A stretch of DNA of 64,000 nt from Microdochium bolleyi. Taxonomy: Eukaryota; Ascomycota; Sordariomycetes; Xylariales; Microdochiaceae. Below, in pieces: positions 43,859 through 55,025 of this stretch. Location: assembly GCA_001566295.1 (NCBI GenBank), contig KQ964255.1, positions 248,001-312,000 on the forward strand, in the 5' to 3' direction. The notes below the pieces were generated by a model. The model saw only the letters and a list, made by a program, of their open reading frames with translations, was not told the DNA's origin and ran no database searches. The position numbers were made by a program, and so were the translations under genes. The stretch's first letter is position 1, and every line of letters starts with the position of its first letter.

Positions 43859-45526
43859 GGTTGTGGTTGTGGTTGGTTGCTATGAAGAGGCTAAGTTCTG
43901 GATGGCCATGAGCACGACACAGGTGGCCTGGGGGCAGCCTCGACGAATTGAGCAGATACACAGCACTAGCGGCGAGATTCAAGTGTCGAAGGTTGCGAGA
44001 GCGAAGGCTGAGGGAGGAGGAAAAAAGCTTGATGAGTTTGAGGCTTGCGCCGGGGCCGGGGTGCGTGGGCAAGGGTGAACCCAAATGACGTCCGAGGAGC
44101 GGTCACGACGGCGTCGCGGCTGGCCAGTGAGCCGTGGCCAGTCGGGTGCGCCGCCACAGCACACACACCTTGTTCGTACATAATGGAATACAGGGGCCCT
44201 GCCGATGCCCGCACATAGCCGAACACCATCTTTCCTGCAGCCTGCAGCGGTCTGCAGCGGCGCCGGAGCGGATTGTCCTGGAGCCACGCAGAGCGGGTGC
44301 CGAGACACGGTGCCCGATGGCTGCGACGACGTTGGGTGCTGTCCCTGGATGCGAGACCTGCCCGTGATGTGGCCATCGTGCTGCATTCCAGGTTCCACGG
44401 CCTTTCGTGTGCTGCACGAGTCCCGTCGATCGCCGGTGGGGTGCCGATTGCGGGGAAGTGGCTGGCGGCAGCGTGTGGCGGCCAAGGGGCCTGGCGCACC
44501 TCGTGGAACCGTCTGCGGGGAGCCCGTCGCAGTCACGGATGATGGGACTGCAACGATGGACCAAGAGTGCAGCGAGGCTGTCGACGTCTGTCTTATGGAC
44601 GAGGGAGCAGGAGGATCCAGGATCATTATCATTGTGCAGATGATCCGAGGTCGTGCCTGCCCAACCTTTGAAGTGGGGACCTGCCTGTACGCCCACTGCA
44701 GTCCTCTAGGCCATTGTATGTGTGGCTGCGTGGCTGGACTCAAGACGCAAAGGGACTGGAGGCAGCATGCGGCTGCTGGTTGTTTCGTGGCAGAGGACAA
44801 TCAGCCGCAGGGGCCAGGAACCAAAGAACGAAACATGGTTGCAATGCCAGGGCTGGCCCACGACGGCCGTGTCTGGGTGACTGCAGCAGGACGATTGGCT
44901 GGCAGCCCTCGGCGGCCGCCCGACTGCCGGCCTGCGGCTGCCAATAATACACCAATGGCACTCTGCCGCGCGCCTCCTGCCGCAACATTCGGAAACACCA
45001 CGATCTGTCCATCCCATCCCACCGCCGCAATGCCACCCAGCCTCGACGGCCCTGTCCCTCGTGCCGCCCAATCGCGCCGCTGCCACCATGCCTGCCATTG
45101 TTTCAACTGTGCCTCTGCCGCTCGGGCTGCCCACACAGGCCGCCCCCAGAGAAACAGACTGATCGGGGGCCCGGGTGCCTGCGTACAAGTCCCGCTGCCT
45201 CCCAGCTCCTCTGCCGATCTCGAAATCTGAATGTCCCGTTGACTCTCTTTCGCCTTCTTTCCCGCCGTGTCGCGTCTCCCACGCATCGTTTGTGTCGTAA
45301 TATTCCTCTCCTTTGTCACGCCGTTGACTTTGTCGCTGCCCATTGTGAGCCAGCACCACCAAACACCCAGTCATAGCAAGCAAGGTTTGATACCAGCTTC
45401 ACCACCCTCTTTGCCCATGCTGTGAGCGCTCAGCCAGCATCACGCGACTCCATTCCTTCCTCTTCTCTTTTTTATCTCTCTCGCCCACTTCGAGAAACCG
45501 GGGCGGGCTCACGAGTGATCGTCCAA
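43859..45526. promoter_or_regulatory. Divergent region between transporter and CBM19-like genes
   Basis: The 1.7 kb separates two divergent start codons. The frame at 44205-45230 is open but lacks coding bias and is treated as chance. Pyrimidine-rich DNA at 45.2-45.5 kb is probably the leader of the CBM19-like transcript. Confidence 0.45.
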
Positions 45527-47459
45527 ATGCCTTCTCTTTCCTTCTTCCTGTCCATACTCCTCATTGCGGACACCTCGGCGGCTGGCCCGTTGAGGCGCCT
45601 GTCGCGGTAAGACACAGGTCTCATCTATTCCCGATGTCTCGTCTTACACCATACTGACAATACCACCCTGCAGCATCGCGCGAGACGGCAATGTCGCCAA
45701 TGGCCGGGTCGTGTACAACACGACGGCATCGTCAGACTCGGTTCCAGGACCGACTTCGCTGGTGGTGATACCTATCGAGAGCTCGACTTTCTCAGCCACC
45801 TCGAAACCTAGCCAGGGCTCAAGTGCTACTCTACCACCCTCCAGCGCCTTCTTCGCTCCCAGTTCTTCCATACCCGACTTCACCTTTTCACATCTCCCAT
45901 CTGCTACAAGAACCGTGTCTGTACCCACTGTGGTCATCATCACGGCGACCACTGACGCGGCCTCGGCGTCTTCCGAAGCGGTATCCTCATCCGACTTTGG
46001 ATCTGCACCATCATCCTCCAGCAGCAACTCTGTTCCTCTGTCCACGCTCAGCACTGCATCGGCTGCCGGTTCTTCTTCTTCCTCAGGGCCGAGCTCGACT
46101 ACCGGCTCGACGACCGGGCGGCCTGCTGTCACGCCACTTCCTCCGGCTTCGCCACCAGGAGCCAGCCAGTCTTTGCCGATCAACACAGCTACCGCTTCAA
46201 CTCTGCCATATGTCACTGCCTCGAGCAACTCGGTGCCGACACGTTCCGCATCTAGTTCCACGGTGGTCGCACCACCGCCGACCACTTCGAGGTCCAGCTC
46301 TTCCTCTGCTTCGCAACCGCCCACCTCGAGCTCCCAGAGCTCAACTTCCTCTACTAGTCGCAGCAGCGTCAACACAGCTTCCACTGCCTCGAGCCAGACA
46401 AGCGCGCTGGTCAACGAGATCCCCACAGCCATTAGCTCGTTACCAACGGCAACGGCCACCGTCTCCCCAGACCTGTTCGCCCAAAACCTGCAGCAAGCCC
46501 AGCAGTACAACTCTCTCTTTGAGACCCTCAATGCGGCATCCACGTGCCAGGCCGGCCAGGTCGCCTGCGTGGAGAAAGCCTTTGCCCGTTGCTCGACTCC
46601 CGGATCGGCGTTCGACATCACCCAGTGCCCGGCGGGGACAGTGTGTTATGCAATGCCCATGAACATCACTGCTGGTGCACAGATTGGCTGCTGGGATAGG
46701 AACACTGCGGAAAATGTGCTTGGCATCAACGCCCCCAGCGCGCCAGGGCTCACGACCGCTTCTACAAGGACGACAAAGCCCACCGCGACAACAACGGTTG
46801 CCTTGCCGACCACGTCGTCCAAAGTCACGTCCTCCATCGAGCAGCTGCCTCTACCCACTGGCAGCGCCACGTCACGCCCGACCACCACAAGGCTACCCAC
46901 GCAGACAACCTCATCGCCCGCCGCCGGTGGCGCCATCGGCACGATGACGAAGACACGAACAGTCACCGTGCAGCCGCCATCGAGCTCAGTCACCACCTCT
47001 GTTGAATCGACGACGCTCATGACTGCTACAACCACCGTGGCCGTGACTGTCACCACGCGTCCCCCGACGACTTTGACGACCTTGACCCGCCCACCGCCTG
47101 CGGTCGCGCCTACCAGGACCACGACAATTACCCTTTTCCCGACGGAGAGTAGCAGCAGCAGTAGTAGTTCTAGAACCAAGACCAGGACTAGAACAACCAC
47201 GAGCAGCAGTAGCACGATAGCGACTACGAGCCGCCCGCCCGTGCAGCAGATCACGCCGACCGAGCTCGTGATCATCCCCATCGAGACAGACACACCGTCA
47301 CCACCACCGGCACACGTCGGCACGCCGGATGGCGGGTCTGTTGTAGGTGATGGTGCTGCAGCGAGGCCTGTCACTGTCACCGTGACGCAGGATCGGTTCC
47401 TGACCGTGACGACGACGGCCGTGGCGGTGACGACTACGACTGCTACTGTAGCGTTGTGA
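45527..47459 (+). CDS. Secreted Ser/Thr-rich protein with a CBM19-like chitin-binding domain, 621 aa
   Basis: Exons are 45527-45606 and 45674-47459; the GTAAGA donor and CTGCAG acceptor restore R-L-S-R-I-A-R-D-G. A signal peptide leads (M-P-S-L-S-F-F-L-S-I-L-L-I-A, cleavage near 19). A central domain has six cysteines (318, 325, 333, 345, 351, 366) spaced C-x6-C-x7-C-x11-C-x5-C-x14-C, with G-Q-V-A-C and C-P-A-G-T-V-C-Y-A, which matches CBM19 as in yeast chitinase Cts1. On both sides lie about 250-290 residues of Ser/Thr/Pro-rich low complexity, expected to be heavily O-mannosylated. There is no catalytic domain and no clear GPI-attachment helix; the end is Thr/Val-rich. A cell-wall or chitin-associated role is likely. 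The V-V-I-P-I-E motif near the start recurs near the C-terminus (V-I-I-P-I-E). Confidence 0.88.
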
Positions 47460-47844
47460 GGTGTTGGCGGGAAGGATCCTGGGGATTGAAGCAGTGGTTG
47501 TTATCAGGTTCAGTTTTCGATCGACATTTTAGAATTACTCACATAAAAATCCTCCAAGCATTAATATCCGTATCTGTCAAATAAAAAGATCTATCATGTT
47601 CATATTTCTGAAGCGCCGAAGAAACAATGACATATAGAGCATGAGACGAAACCGGTGATCTGTTGTGATAGCTTGAGTGTCTTGAAATCTACGTCTATAA
47701 TCTAGGGGGTATATCGATCCTCTATGTTCTATTTCTCCCACAACCAGGCCTTAGCACTCTTCCCCCGGCCTCTGCTCCAGCTCTTCTCTCCCCCCTTTTC
47801 CTCTTCCCCCTTTCTCATCATAGCACTCGCGAAACGCGGCATTA
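47460..47844. other. Intergenic, convergent 3' ends
   Basis: The 385 bp between the stops of the CBM19-like and b5-reductase genes is AT-rich in its first half and shows no gene. Confidence 0.6.
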
Positions 47845-49460
47845 TTAGAACACAAACACCTGGTCCGTCATCTTGGCGCTCGCCCCGGGCTTCTCGAACC
47901 CGAGCTCGACGAGCGCCGTCTTGGCGGCGTTGACCATGCCCGGCGGCCCGCACAGCATGACCCGGCTCCTGCTCTCGCCCTCGCCAACCGCGGGCGCGAG
48001 CCTCTCCTTCATCATCGCCCCCGTGACGAAACCGACGCCACCCTCCCACTCCTTGCCGCCGTTCTCCGCCGCCGCCGGCGCGGAGTTGACGACATAGTAC
48101 ACCTTGAGGTTGCGCGGGTGCCGGCGCGCGTAGGTGTCGAGCTCCTCGCGCAGGAGGATGTCGCCCGCGCTGCGGTTCGCGTAGATGAGGCTGATCTGCG
48201 TCGTGTCGCGCGGGTCCTCGCACACGGCGCGGATCAGCTGGAACATGGGCGTGATGCCCGTGCCGCCGGCGATCATGCCGAGCTGCTTGGGCGGCTGCGT
48301 GGTGTCGCTGCGGCCGGTGGGGAACCGCATCGCGCCCTTGGGGCCCCGGAACGACACCTCGTCCCCGACGGACAGGTGCGCGAGGTACTTCCCCGTGAGC
48401 TTGCCGTCGGGGTAGATGCGCACGACGAGCTCGAGGATGCCGAGGTCCGAGTTGTTCGAGACGGGGGTGTAGGAGCGGGTGACGGTCTCGGTGGCACCGT
48501 CGTCGGTGGGGATGGTCGCCGTGATGGCGACGTGCTGGCCCGTCGGCAGGCCCACGACGGTGGTCGGGGTGGGCAGCTCGAACGTGAAGCGGTAGACGTC
48601 GGGCGAGATCATGGTCTTCTTGACCAAGGGCAGGGTCATGGACGTCGACGGGTCGAGCCACCCGCTCTGCAGCAGGGTGTCGGCGGGGACGGTGGTCGCC
48701 GAGGCGGGGAGCTTCATGTGCGGCGGGAAGCGCAGGAAGCCGCCCTCGTCGGGCTGCAGGAGCTTCATGGCGCGCTTGACGATGAGCAAGTCGACGGCCA
48801 CGAAGACCGACGCGGAGAGCAGGATGCCGTGGATGAAGCCCACGCCACCGCCGCTGCTGCTGCCGCTGACGCCGGCCTTGCTGGTGATGCCGCGGAGGCT
48901 AGAGAGGGGGAAGCTGCCGCCGCTGCCGCCGGATGTGAGCAGCGAGGAGCGGTAGAGGTACCCCAGGCAGCCCACCGTCACCGCGCCGAGGGAGAGCAGG
49001 GCCGTGCTGGTGGTGATGGCCGACGACAGGGGTTTCGAGGTGGATGATGTGGTCTTGGGGCTGGAGTTGACCTTGACGGCCCTGGGCGCCGGCCTGCGGC
49101 CGTTGGCCTTGAGGCTGCCGACGCGGAACCCGGCCATGATCTCGGAGGCGTCCTCGGAGTGGCCCGCGTTGTCAAAGGCTTCGGAGGCGTCGGTGCCTAG
49201 GGACTCGAGCAGCACCTCGACGCCGCCGGGGTGGTCCTGCATGTACTTTGTGACGTCGTAGACTGTTTTGCAACAAGTGGATGGTTAGCTGTGAGGGTTC
49301 CCCGTGTGTAACGTCGTGTGGCATTTGCGGGCAGTCTTGGGGGGCCATGTGGTTCAGTCTGCTTACCCTCGCCGTGGATCACCATCCACGCATCGTCAGC
49401 GTTGCGGTGCGAGGCCACATCTTTCGCCGAGTACTCGACGTCTGACGTCGCGGCGGCCAT
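47845..49460 (-). CDS. Cytochrome b5 - cytochrome b5 reductase fusion, 503 aa
   Basis: Exons run 49460-49367 and 49262-47845; the junction gives H-G-E-V-Y-D-V-T-K-Y. Residues 7-85 form a cytochrome b5 domain with haem ligands His42 (D-H-P-G-G) and His66 (N-A-G-H-S-E-D-A). A linker holds two hydrophobic helices (about 119-135 and 173-193), so the protein is probably ER- or mitochondrial-membrane anchored. The rest is a ferredoxin-reductase-type module: FAD motif R-S-Y-T-P-V-S at 294-300, NAD(P)H loop G-G-T-G-I-T-P-M at 364-371 and C-G-P-P-G-M at 469. It should pass electrons from NADH or NADPH via FAD to its own b5, then to desaturases, hydroxylases or P450s. It sits 1.5 kb from, and divergent to, a P450 gene. 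Confidence 0.93.
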
Positions 49461-50950
49461 GGTTGTAGTGGTATGTCAGGCAATAGACCGTGAGTGGTCA
49501 AAAGGTGAAAGTGAGTGAGGCTGCTAATACGAGTTAGGCCGTGAAGAAGACAGTGATCAAGGTGGTGGATGGTAGCAGGTATTGTCTTTGAGGAAAATCA
49601 GGGGTCCAAGGTCACAAAGCTCATGAAGGTGGAGGGGTCCTCAGGTTTAAAACAGAACGCCCGAGATTGACGGCCGGGCGTTGTTACATGCAAATCACGG
49701 GCGCCAGGCACGGGCGAAAACGGCACGACGCATGACGACGGAGCTATCGCGCCTCCGTGCCCAAGAACAGATCATCGTGGGCAGAGATGCCGAGGCTCGA
49801 TAGCTTTTCTTTGTTAAGCTTGCGTCAGAGCGAAAAGTCGGCCACATTGCACTGCAACGGGTCTAGACAGGGCAGCAGTCGCGCCGGAGCGGACCCTTTG
49901 TCGCACGGGCCGGGCGCCACTGCCGGCGCGGGCCCGCGCGTGCAGGCGAGGGCACGATAAAGGGCAGCCAATGAGGAGCGGCGCATTGTCCCGAAACGTG
50001 TCGTCGCTGGCGGAACAGGCACCGGGCGCCGCGGGATTCAGGAGTTCGAGATCGGGATTGGGGCCTGGTGTGGCCGATGCGCGTGCATGAAGAAAGAAAA
50101 AAGAAACCAGGGATCTCTGGTGGAGCCGCGGAATATTCGCGAGATGCGCGCATAGGGCGGAGCCGCCGGCGCCAGGCGGGGCCATGACGCATCCACCGCA
50201 GCGGGCGAGGGCCAATCGAGGGCCGCGCATGGGCCGGCGTGGTGGGGCTGCCCGTCGTGAAGGCGCGGTCGAAGCTCCGTGGTGGGGCCTGCAAACGGCC
50301 CGTTGACGTCGCCAGGGCCCTCTGTTTGCACAAGCTTATCTCGCTGTTTGCCGGGTGCGGCTCTGCAGAGGCTCTGCAGCGGCTCCTGCCATTCTCCTGA
50401 CTCCTGCCTCTTGACGGCTCCGCCGCCCGGCCGACGGGATTCGCATCGCCTGCAATGTCGCCGATGTGGATGTGCATGGCCAGACGCCAGATGCCTCGGC
50501 TGTCTGCCCGTGATGCGCTCGACACGCCGCGATCCAGGGACCAAGCGCGAGCAGGCGACCCCACCGCCGGCATTACGCAGGACTCGGCAGGGTCCAGAGG
50601 TGATGCTGCTGCTGCTCCTGCTGCTCCTGCTGCTTGATTGATAATGCCCGCCACGTCGGTGAGAGCCGGAATGGCTTCTGGCAAGTCGCCATTTAATAGC
50701 TTCGCGCCCCTCCCTCGACGGCCGCAGCTTCACGACACTCTCTGCATCAGCCTGACCAAGCAGTTGTATCTTCCCGTCTTCATTGACATCATCACAGCAC
50801 CCCAGCCAACGCCACACAAGCCACCACTCTTCTGGGAACCACTCAGTCGTCTGGAGCTGGTCAACATACACACTCAACTCTGACGCTCGCCAGAGTCATC
50901 AACACCCACACATACTTATACACACATCCACACACAGCCACATCTCCACA
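49461..50950. promoter_or_regulatory. Divergent promoter region, b5 reductase fusion / P450
   Basis: The 1.5 kb separates two divergent start codons. The frames inside lack coding bias. A CTG/CTC-type triplet repeat lies near 50603-50636. Confidence 0.5.
50603..50636. repeat. Imperfect CTG triplet repeat
   Basis: About eleven CTG/CTC units occur in the region between the b5 reductase and P450 genes. Confidence 0.7.
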
Positions 50951-52686
50951 ATGGCCTCAATAGCCTTCCACCTCTTGGGCGAGGATGCGTCCAGCACCAC
51001 AGAAATCGAGGTTCCCCGCACGAGTCACTTTGAGGATGTCCAGCACCTCGTCGCTTCACACTTCTCCATTGTCGATCCCAAGGGTAAGCTTTCCAGATCT
51101 TCACTCAATATAGCCTCAGATCACTAACACAGACACCAGGCGTCGGCTTCACCCAGGATGGCCGCAACCTGACCTCGGTCTCCGAGATCACCGCTGCCTC
51201 CTCCCCCGTGGCCATCTCCATCGACGGCCATGCCGTCCGCGCCGTGCCGGGCCCCAAGGGCCTCCCCTACGTAGGCAACTACTTCGAGATCTACCCAGAC
51301 CACCTCGGCAACCACCAGCGGCTCTTTGACCAGTACGGCCCGCTCTTCCGGACCAACAACATGGGCAGCCAGATCTACCACACCAACGACCCGGCCCTCG
51401 CCAACATCTTCTTCTCCGAGACCGACTTCTTCACGAAGCTCATCATTCCCGGCCACCCGCTGCACCCCATCAAGCTGCAGGCCGCCGGTGTCTTCCTCGG
51501 CGATACCGACACCGACGAATGGCGCATCGCGCACAAGTTCCTCCCTCCCGCGCTCGGCCCGAAGGCGGTCCGCCACTACGCCCCGACTATGCAGGCAACC
51601 GTCGAGGACTCGTTCGCCGTCTTCGACGAGCTCGACGCCCGCGGCGAGGCGTGGAACGTCTACGCGTACATGCTCAAGATGGGCTCGCAGGCTGTCGGCA
51701 AGCTCCTGCTCGGCATGGACTTCAAGCACTTCTCGGCCGTCGACGCCCCGCCCCACGAGATGGTCATCAAGATCGCCATGGGCCTGGAGCTCAACAAGCG
51801 CGTGTCCGCGTGGGGTCCCTGGTACGCCTCCCTGCCCTTCGGCACGCCCAAGCTCCTCCGCACGACGTCGGCCCGCATCGAGGAGCTGCTCATGGAGTCC
51901 ATCGCTGCGGCGTCCAAGGGTGACAAGGACACGAACCTGGAGCTGCAGGAGGCTGCGCTGCAGGCCGACAACCTCGTCGACTACTGCCTGCGCGCGACCG
52001 ACAGCAAGGGCAACAAGCTTCCCCCCAAGCAGTTCGCCGAGGCCCTGGTCGTCGCCACCGGCGCCGGCTTCACCACGACGTCGTCGCTGCTGTCCTGGCT
52101 CACTTACGGCCTCGTGCAGTACCCGGGCATGCAGGACCGCCTGCTACAGGAGCTCGTGGACAACGGCTTCGACGACAACACGCAGGTCACGCCCGAGCTC
52201 ATCGCTAAGCTGCCCTTCCTGGAGGCCTACGTCAAGGAGACGCAGCGCAAGCACAACCCGTCCTACCAGCCCGCGCGCACGTCCAAGACCGACATGGTCC
52301 TCCCCGGGGGCTACAAGCTGCCCAAGGACAGCATCGTGATCCCCGCGCTGCACCACATCCACAACAACGCCGCGCTGTGGGACAACCCGGCGCGGTTCGA
52401 CCCGGACCGCTGGCTCGACGTCGACAGCGAGGGCAACAAGAAGCAGCCCGCGCCGCAGGGGAGCTACATGCCCTTCGCGACGGGGCCCCGCAGCTGCATC
52501 GGGTTCAACTTTGCCCTGCAGGAGGTCAAGATCTTCCTGCCCAAGCTCGTGTGGCGGTACCGCTTCACCCTCGCGGCGCCGACGGACGGCAAGGTCGAGT
52601 ACGACCCGTACTTCCAGCTGATCCGGCCGAACAACCTGTATGTCCGGGCGGAGAGGAGAGGCAAGTGGCCACCGAAGAGCGAGTAA
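50951..52686 (+). CDS. Cytochrome P450 with a soluble N-terminal domain instead of a membrane anchor, 559 aa
   Basis: Exons are 50951-51083 and 51140-52686; GTAAGC donor and CACCAG acceptor join D-P-K-G-V-G-F-T. The haem loop F-A-T-G-P-R-S-C-I-G places the thiolate at Cys497. The K-helix is E-T-Q-R (411-414), the PERF-like segment is F-D-P-D-R-W, and the proline-rich hinge is P-G-P-K-G-L-P. The I-helix reads A-T-G-A-G-F-T-T-T-S at about 350-359, so the usual acidic residue before Thr is Phe. There is no N-terminal membrane helix; residues 1-75 form a strand-rich segment (I-A-F-H-L-L-G ... V-A-I-S-I-D-G-H-A-V) that looks like a small soluble domain. I know similar proteins from other Pezizomycotina, but not their substrate. 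It is convergent with the GMC gene and divergent from the b5 reductase fusion. Confidence 0.92.
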
Positions 52687-52948
52687 GAAGAAGAAGGACA
52701 AGGATTTTTTTCCTGTAACAGGAAAAGTGATGGACTAGGAGGAAGAGATTTGGGAGGAAGAGGACATTATACCCCTTTAGACTATAGACTTAGAAGACAT
52801 GACCGAATCACATTGTCACACTTGGAAACAAACTCGTCCGTCACACGCCACATTCTCGTCATTTGTACACCCTATTTTGGACATCCCTATCTGAACACAA
52901 AACAAGCCCCCGATGTTCTCCAACGCTCCCTGATCAGCGCGACCGTTC

Positions 52949-55025
52949 TCACTTGGGGTTAGCCGCAATGATGTCGGCGCTGGCCTTCTCGGCCAGCTGC
53001 GACAGTGGCAGCGCGATGAAGGCGCCGGGGATGCGGGGGAATGCCGAGGCGTCGACGACCCGGAGCCCCGTGGTGCCGCGGACCCTGAGCTTGCTGTCGA
53101 GCACGGCCATGGGGTCGCCGTCGCGGCCGATCGGGCACGAGCACGAGGCGTGGTGGCCCCAGGCCTCGTCGCGCACGTACGACTTGATCTGGGCGTCGGT
53201 CGTCGTGTTGGCGCGGCCCGGCCAGACCTCGGTGAAGTCGCCGTCGAGGGGGACCAGGCGGTCGAACATCTTGCGGGACAGGTCCACGCCTTCGCGCAGG
53301 GCCTGGAGGTCCTTGTCGCCGCCCTCGGCGAAGTAGTTGAAGCTGATCTCGGGCGTGTCGCGCGGGTCGGCGCTGCGGAGCTTGACGGTGCCGGCGCGGT
53401 TGCGCGTGTGCGCCTTGAGGATGATCCAGGCCCAGTGCACCGAGTCCTGGAGCACCTTGCTCGACCAGCCGGGGAAGTAGCCGCGGAAGTTGGCGGGCCC
53501 GCCGGCGATGACGAGGTCCGGCTGCCCGCCCTCGGCGACCGACGACTTCTTGAGGACGACGACGGAGAGACCGTTGGAGGCGTACACGCCCTTGAGCGTC
53601 TTGGTCGCGCCGGCCTTCCACTTCTTTAGGCACGGGTCGTCGGGCGTGGTGTTGAAGGTGCAGTCCTTGGTCAGCGCAAAGTCGGAGTCGGCCTGGCCGA
53701 TGACGGTGTTCTCGTAGCGGTCCTGCATGTTGGTCCCGACGCCGGGCAGGTCGACGAGGACGGGGATGTCGAACTGGGCGAGCTCCGCGCGGGGGCCCAC
53801 GCCGCTAAGCTTGAGCAGCTGAGGGGTGTTGTAAGTGCCGCCGGCGACGATGACCTCGCGGGTCGCCTTGACGCTGCCGAAGCCCTTGGGGCCCGCGACG
53901 TTGCGCGCGCGCGCGTCGGCGCGGTACAGGGACTTGCCCTCCATGAACTCGACGCCCGTGGCACGCGGGACGGAGCCGGACTGGTCAAAGTTGACCTTGG
54001 TGACGAGCGTCTCGAGCTTGATGTCGAGATGGTACTTGCGGGAGCCGTCGCGGTTGGTGGCCTTGGCGACCTCGTTGATCCAGTCGAGCACGCCGCCGCG
54101 CCTCGAGTCGCGCATGGCAAGGGGCACCTGGTAGACACCCTCGCGGTCCATCTGGCCGGGCCCGTTGATGTCCTGGCTCAGCACGGCAGCGAGGCCCGCG
54201 ACGGTGGTGATGAGGCCCCCCAAGAGCCCACCCTGGCCCATGGCCGAGCACGCGGCGAGGATCAGCGAGACGATCTTGAGGTCGGTGATGGCCGTGAGGA
54301 GCGACGTGAAGCCCGTGTTCAACCAGCCGTCGGAGCCGTGGCCGACGATGCTGTTGGGGAAGTACTCGACCTTCTCGATCTTCTGGAAGTGCCGGCGCAT
54401 CTCGCTCGCCCGCCAGCCGTTGTCGCCCGTCAGCGCGGCAAGGTCGTTCCAGTCGCTGTCGAACGCCTGCATCGTGATGAGGGCGTTGTGGCGCGAGCAG
54501 CCGCCGAGGGTTCCCGTGCGCGGGTACAGCACGCCCAGCGGTTTGGCACCGGCCGGCGGGTTCAGGCCCATGTACCGGGAGCCGTCGGCGCGCTCGTACA
54601 CCATCTTGGTGTCCCTGGCGTTGTCCTCGGGCTTGGCGTGATGGTTGACAAAGAAGTCCCAGGCGATCTCGTTGTACTCGGTCGACGCGAGGCTGAGGGC
54701 CGGGACCTGCGTGACGATGTTGTCCGAGTAGTCGCCGCCGGCATCGATCAGGAGCACCTTGTACCCGGCGAATGCGAGATTGGCGGCGGTGCCACCACCG
54801 CCAGGGCCGGAGCCAACGACAACAAACTCGTAGTCTTCGAGCGTGGTGTTACCGGCGGCGGCATTGCGCAGGAAGGGGTTGTGTCGGGGGATGGAACTAG
54901 GAAAGGACGTCAGTCTCGATGCTCGATGAGATGCTAACTCTGACGACCGGGATAGGCATGAGTTACACTGAGACAACCTCCTGAGCGAGGAAAGCACCCG
55001 CCACAAGCACCTGAGAGGTACGCAT
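52949..55025 (-). CDS. Secreted GMC-family flavin oxidoreductase, 668 aa
   Basis: Exons run 55025-54967 and 54896-52949. Only the donor GTAACT after 19 codons plus two bases, joined to the TCCTAG acceptor, keeps the frame, and it gives a signal peptide (M-R-T-S-Q-V-L-V-A-G-A-F-L-A). The FAD-binding V-V-G-S-G-P-G-G-G-G-T is at 46-56, G-T-L-G-G-C-S-R-H-N-A in the flavin-contact loop and G-G-T-Y-N-T-P-Q-L-L-K-L-S-G-V-G is the second GMC signature. The likely catalytic His is in G-H-H-A-S-C-S-C near 601, but the usual second His/Asn in the last motif is absent (F-P-R-I-P-G-A-F-I-A-L-P). Such enzymes oxidise alcohols, aryl alcohols or sugars, reducing oxygen or quinones outside the cell. Length fits the family. 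The 3' end is 262 bp from the P450 stop. Confidence 0.93.

Noticed and set aside
44205..45230. Plus-strand open frame of 341 codons between transporter and CBM19-like genes
   Set aside because: Cys-, Arg- and Pro-rich with no coding-like third-position bias, no signal peptide and no motif; treated as chance in GC-rich promoter DNA.
45644..46621. Long minus-strand open frame (325 codons) antisense to the CBM19-like gene
   Set aside because: It arises because Ser/Thr-rich codons of the real gene rarely give antisense stops. Its translation is a featureless Val/Glu/Gly-rich run and the plus strand has a signal peptide, spliced frame and a cysteine domain.
48118..49047. Plus-strand open frame of 309 codons opposite the b5 reductase fusion
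   Set aside because: It is a GC-skew shadow of the real gene. The minus strand carries haem, FAD and NAD(P)H motifs.
54029..54937. Plus-strand open frame of 302 codons opposite the GMC gene
   Set aside because: Composition is typical of an antisense shadow of a GC-rich gene and no domain is visible.
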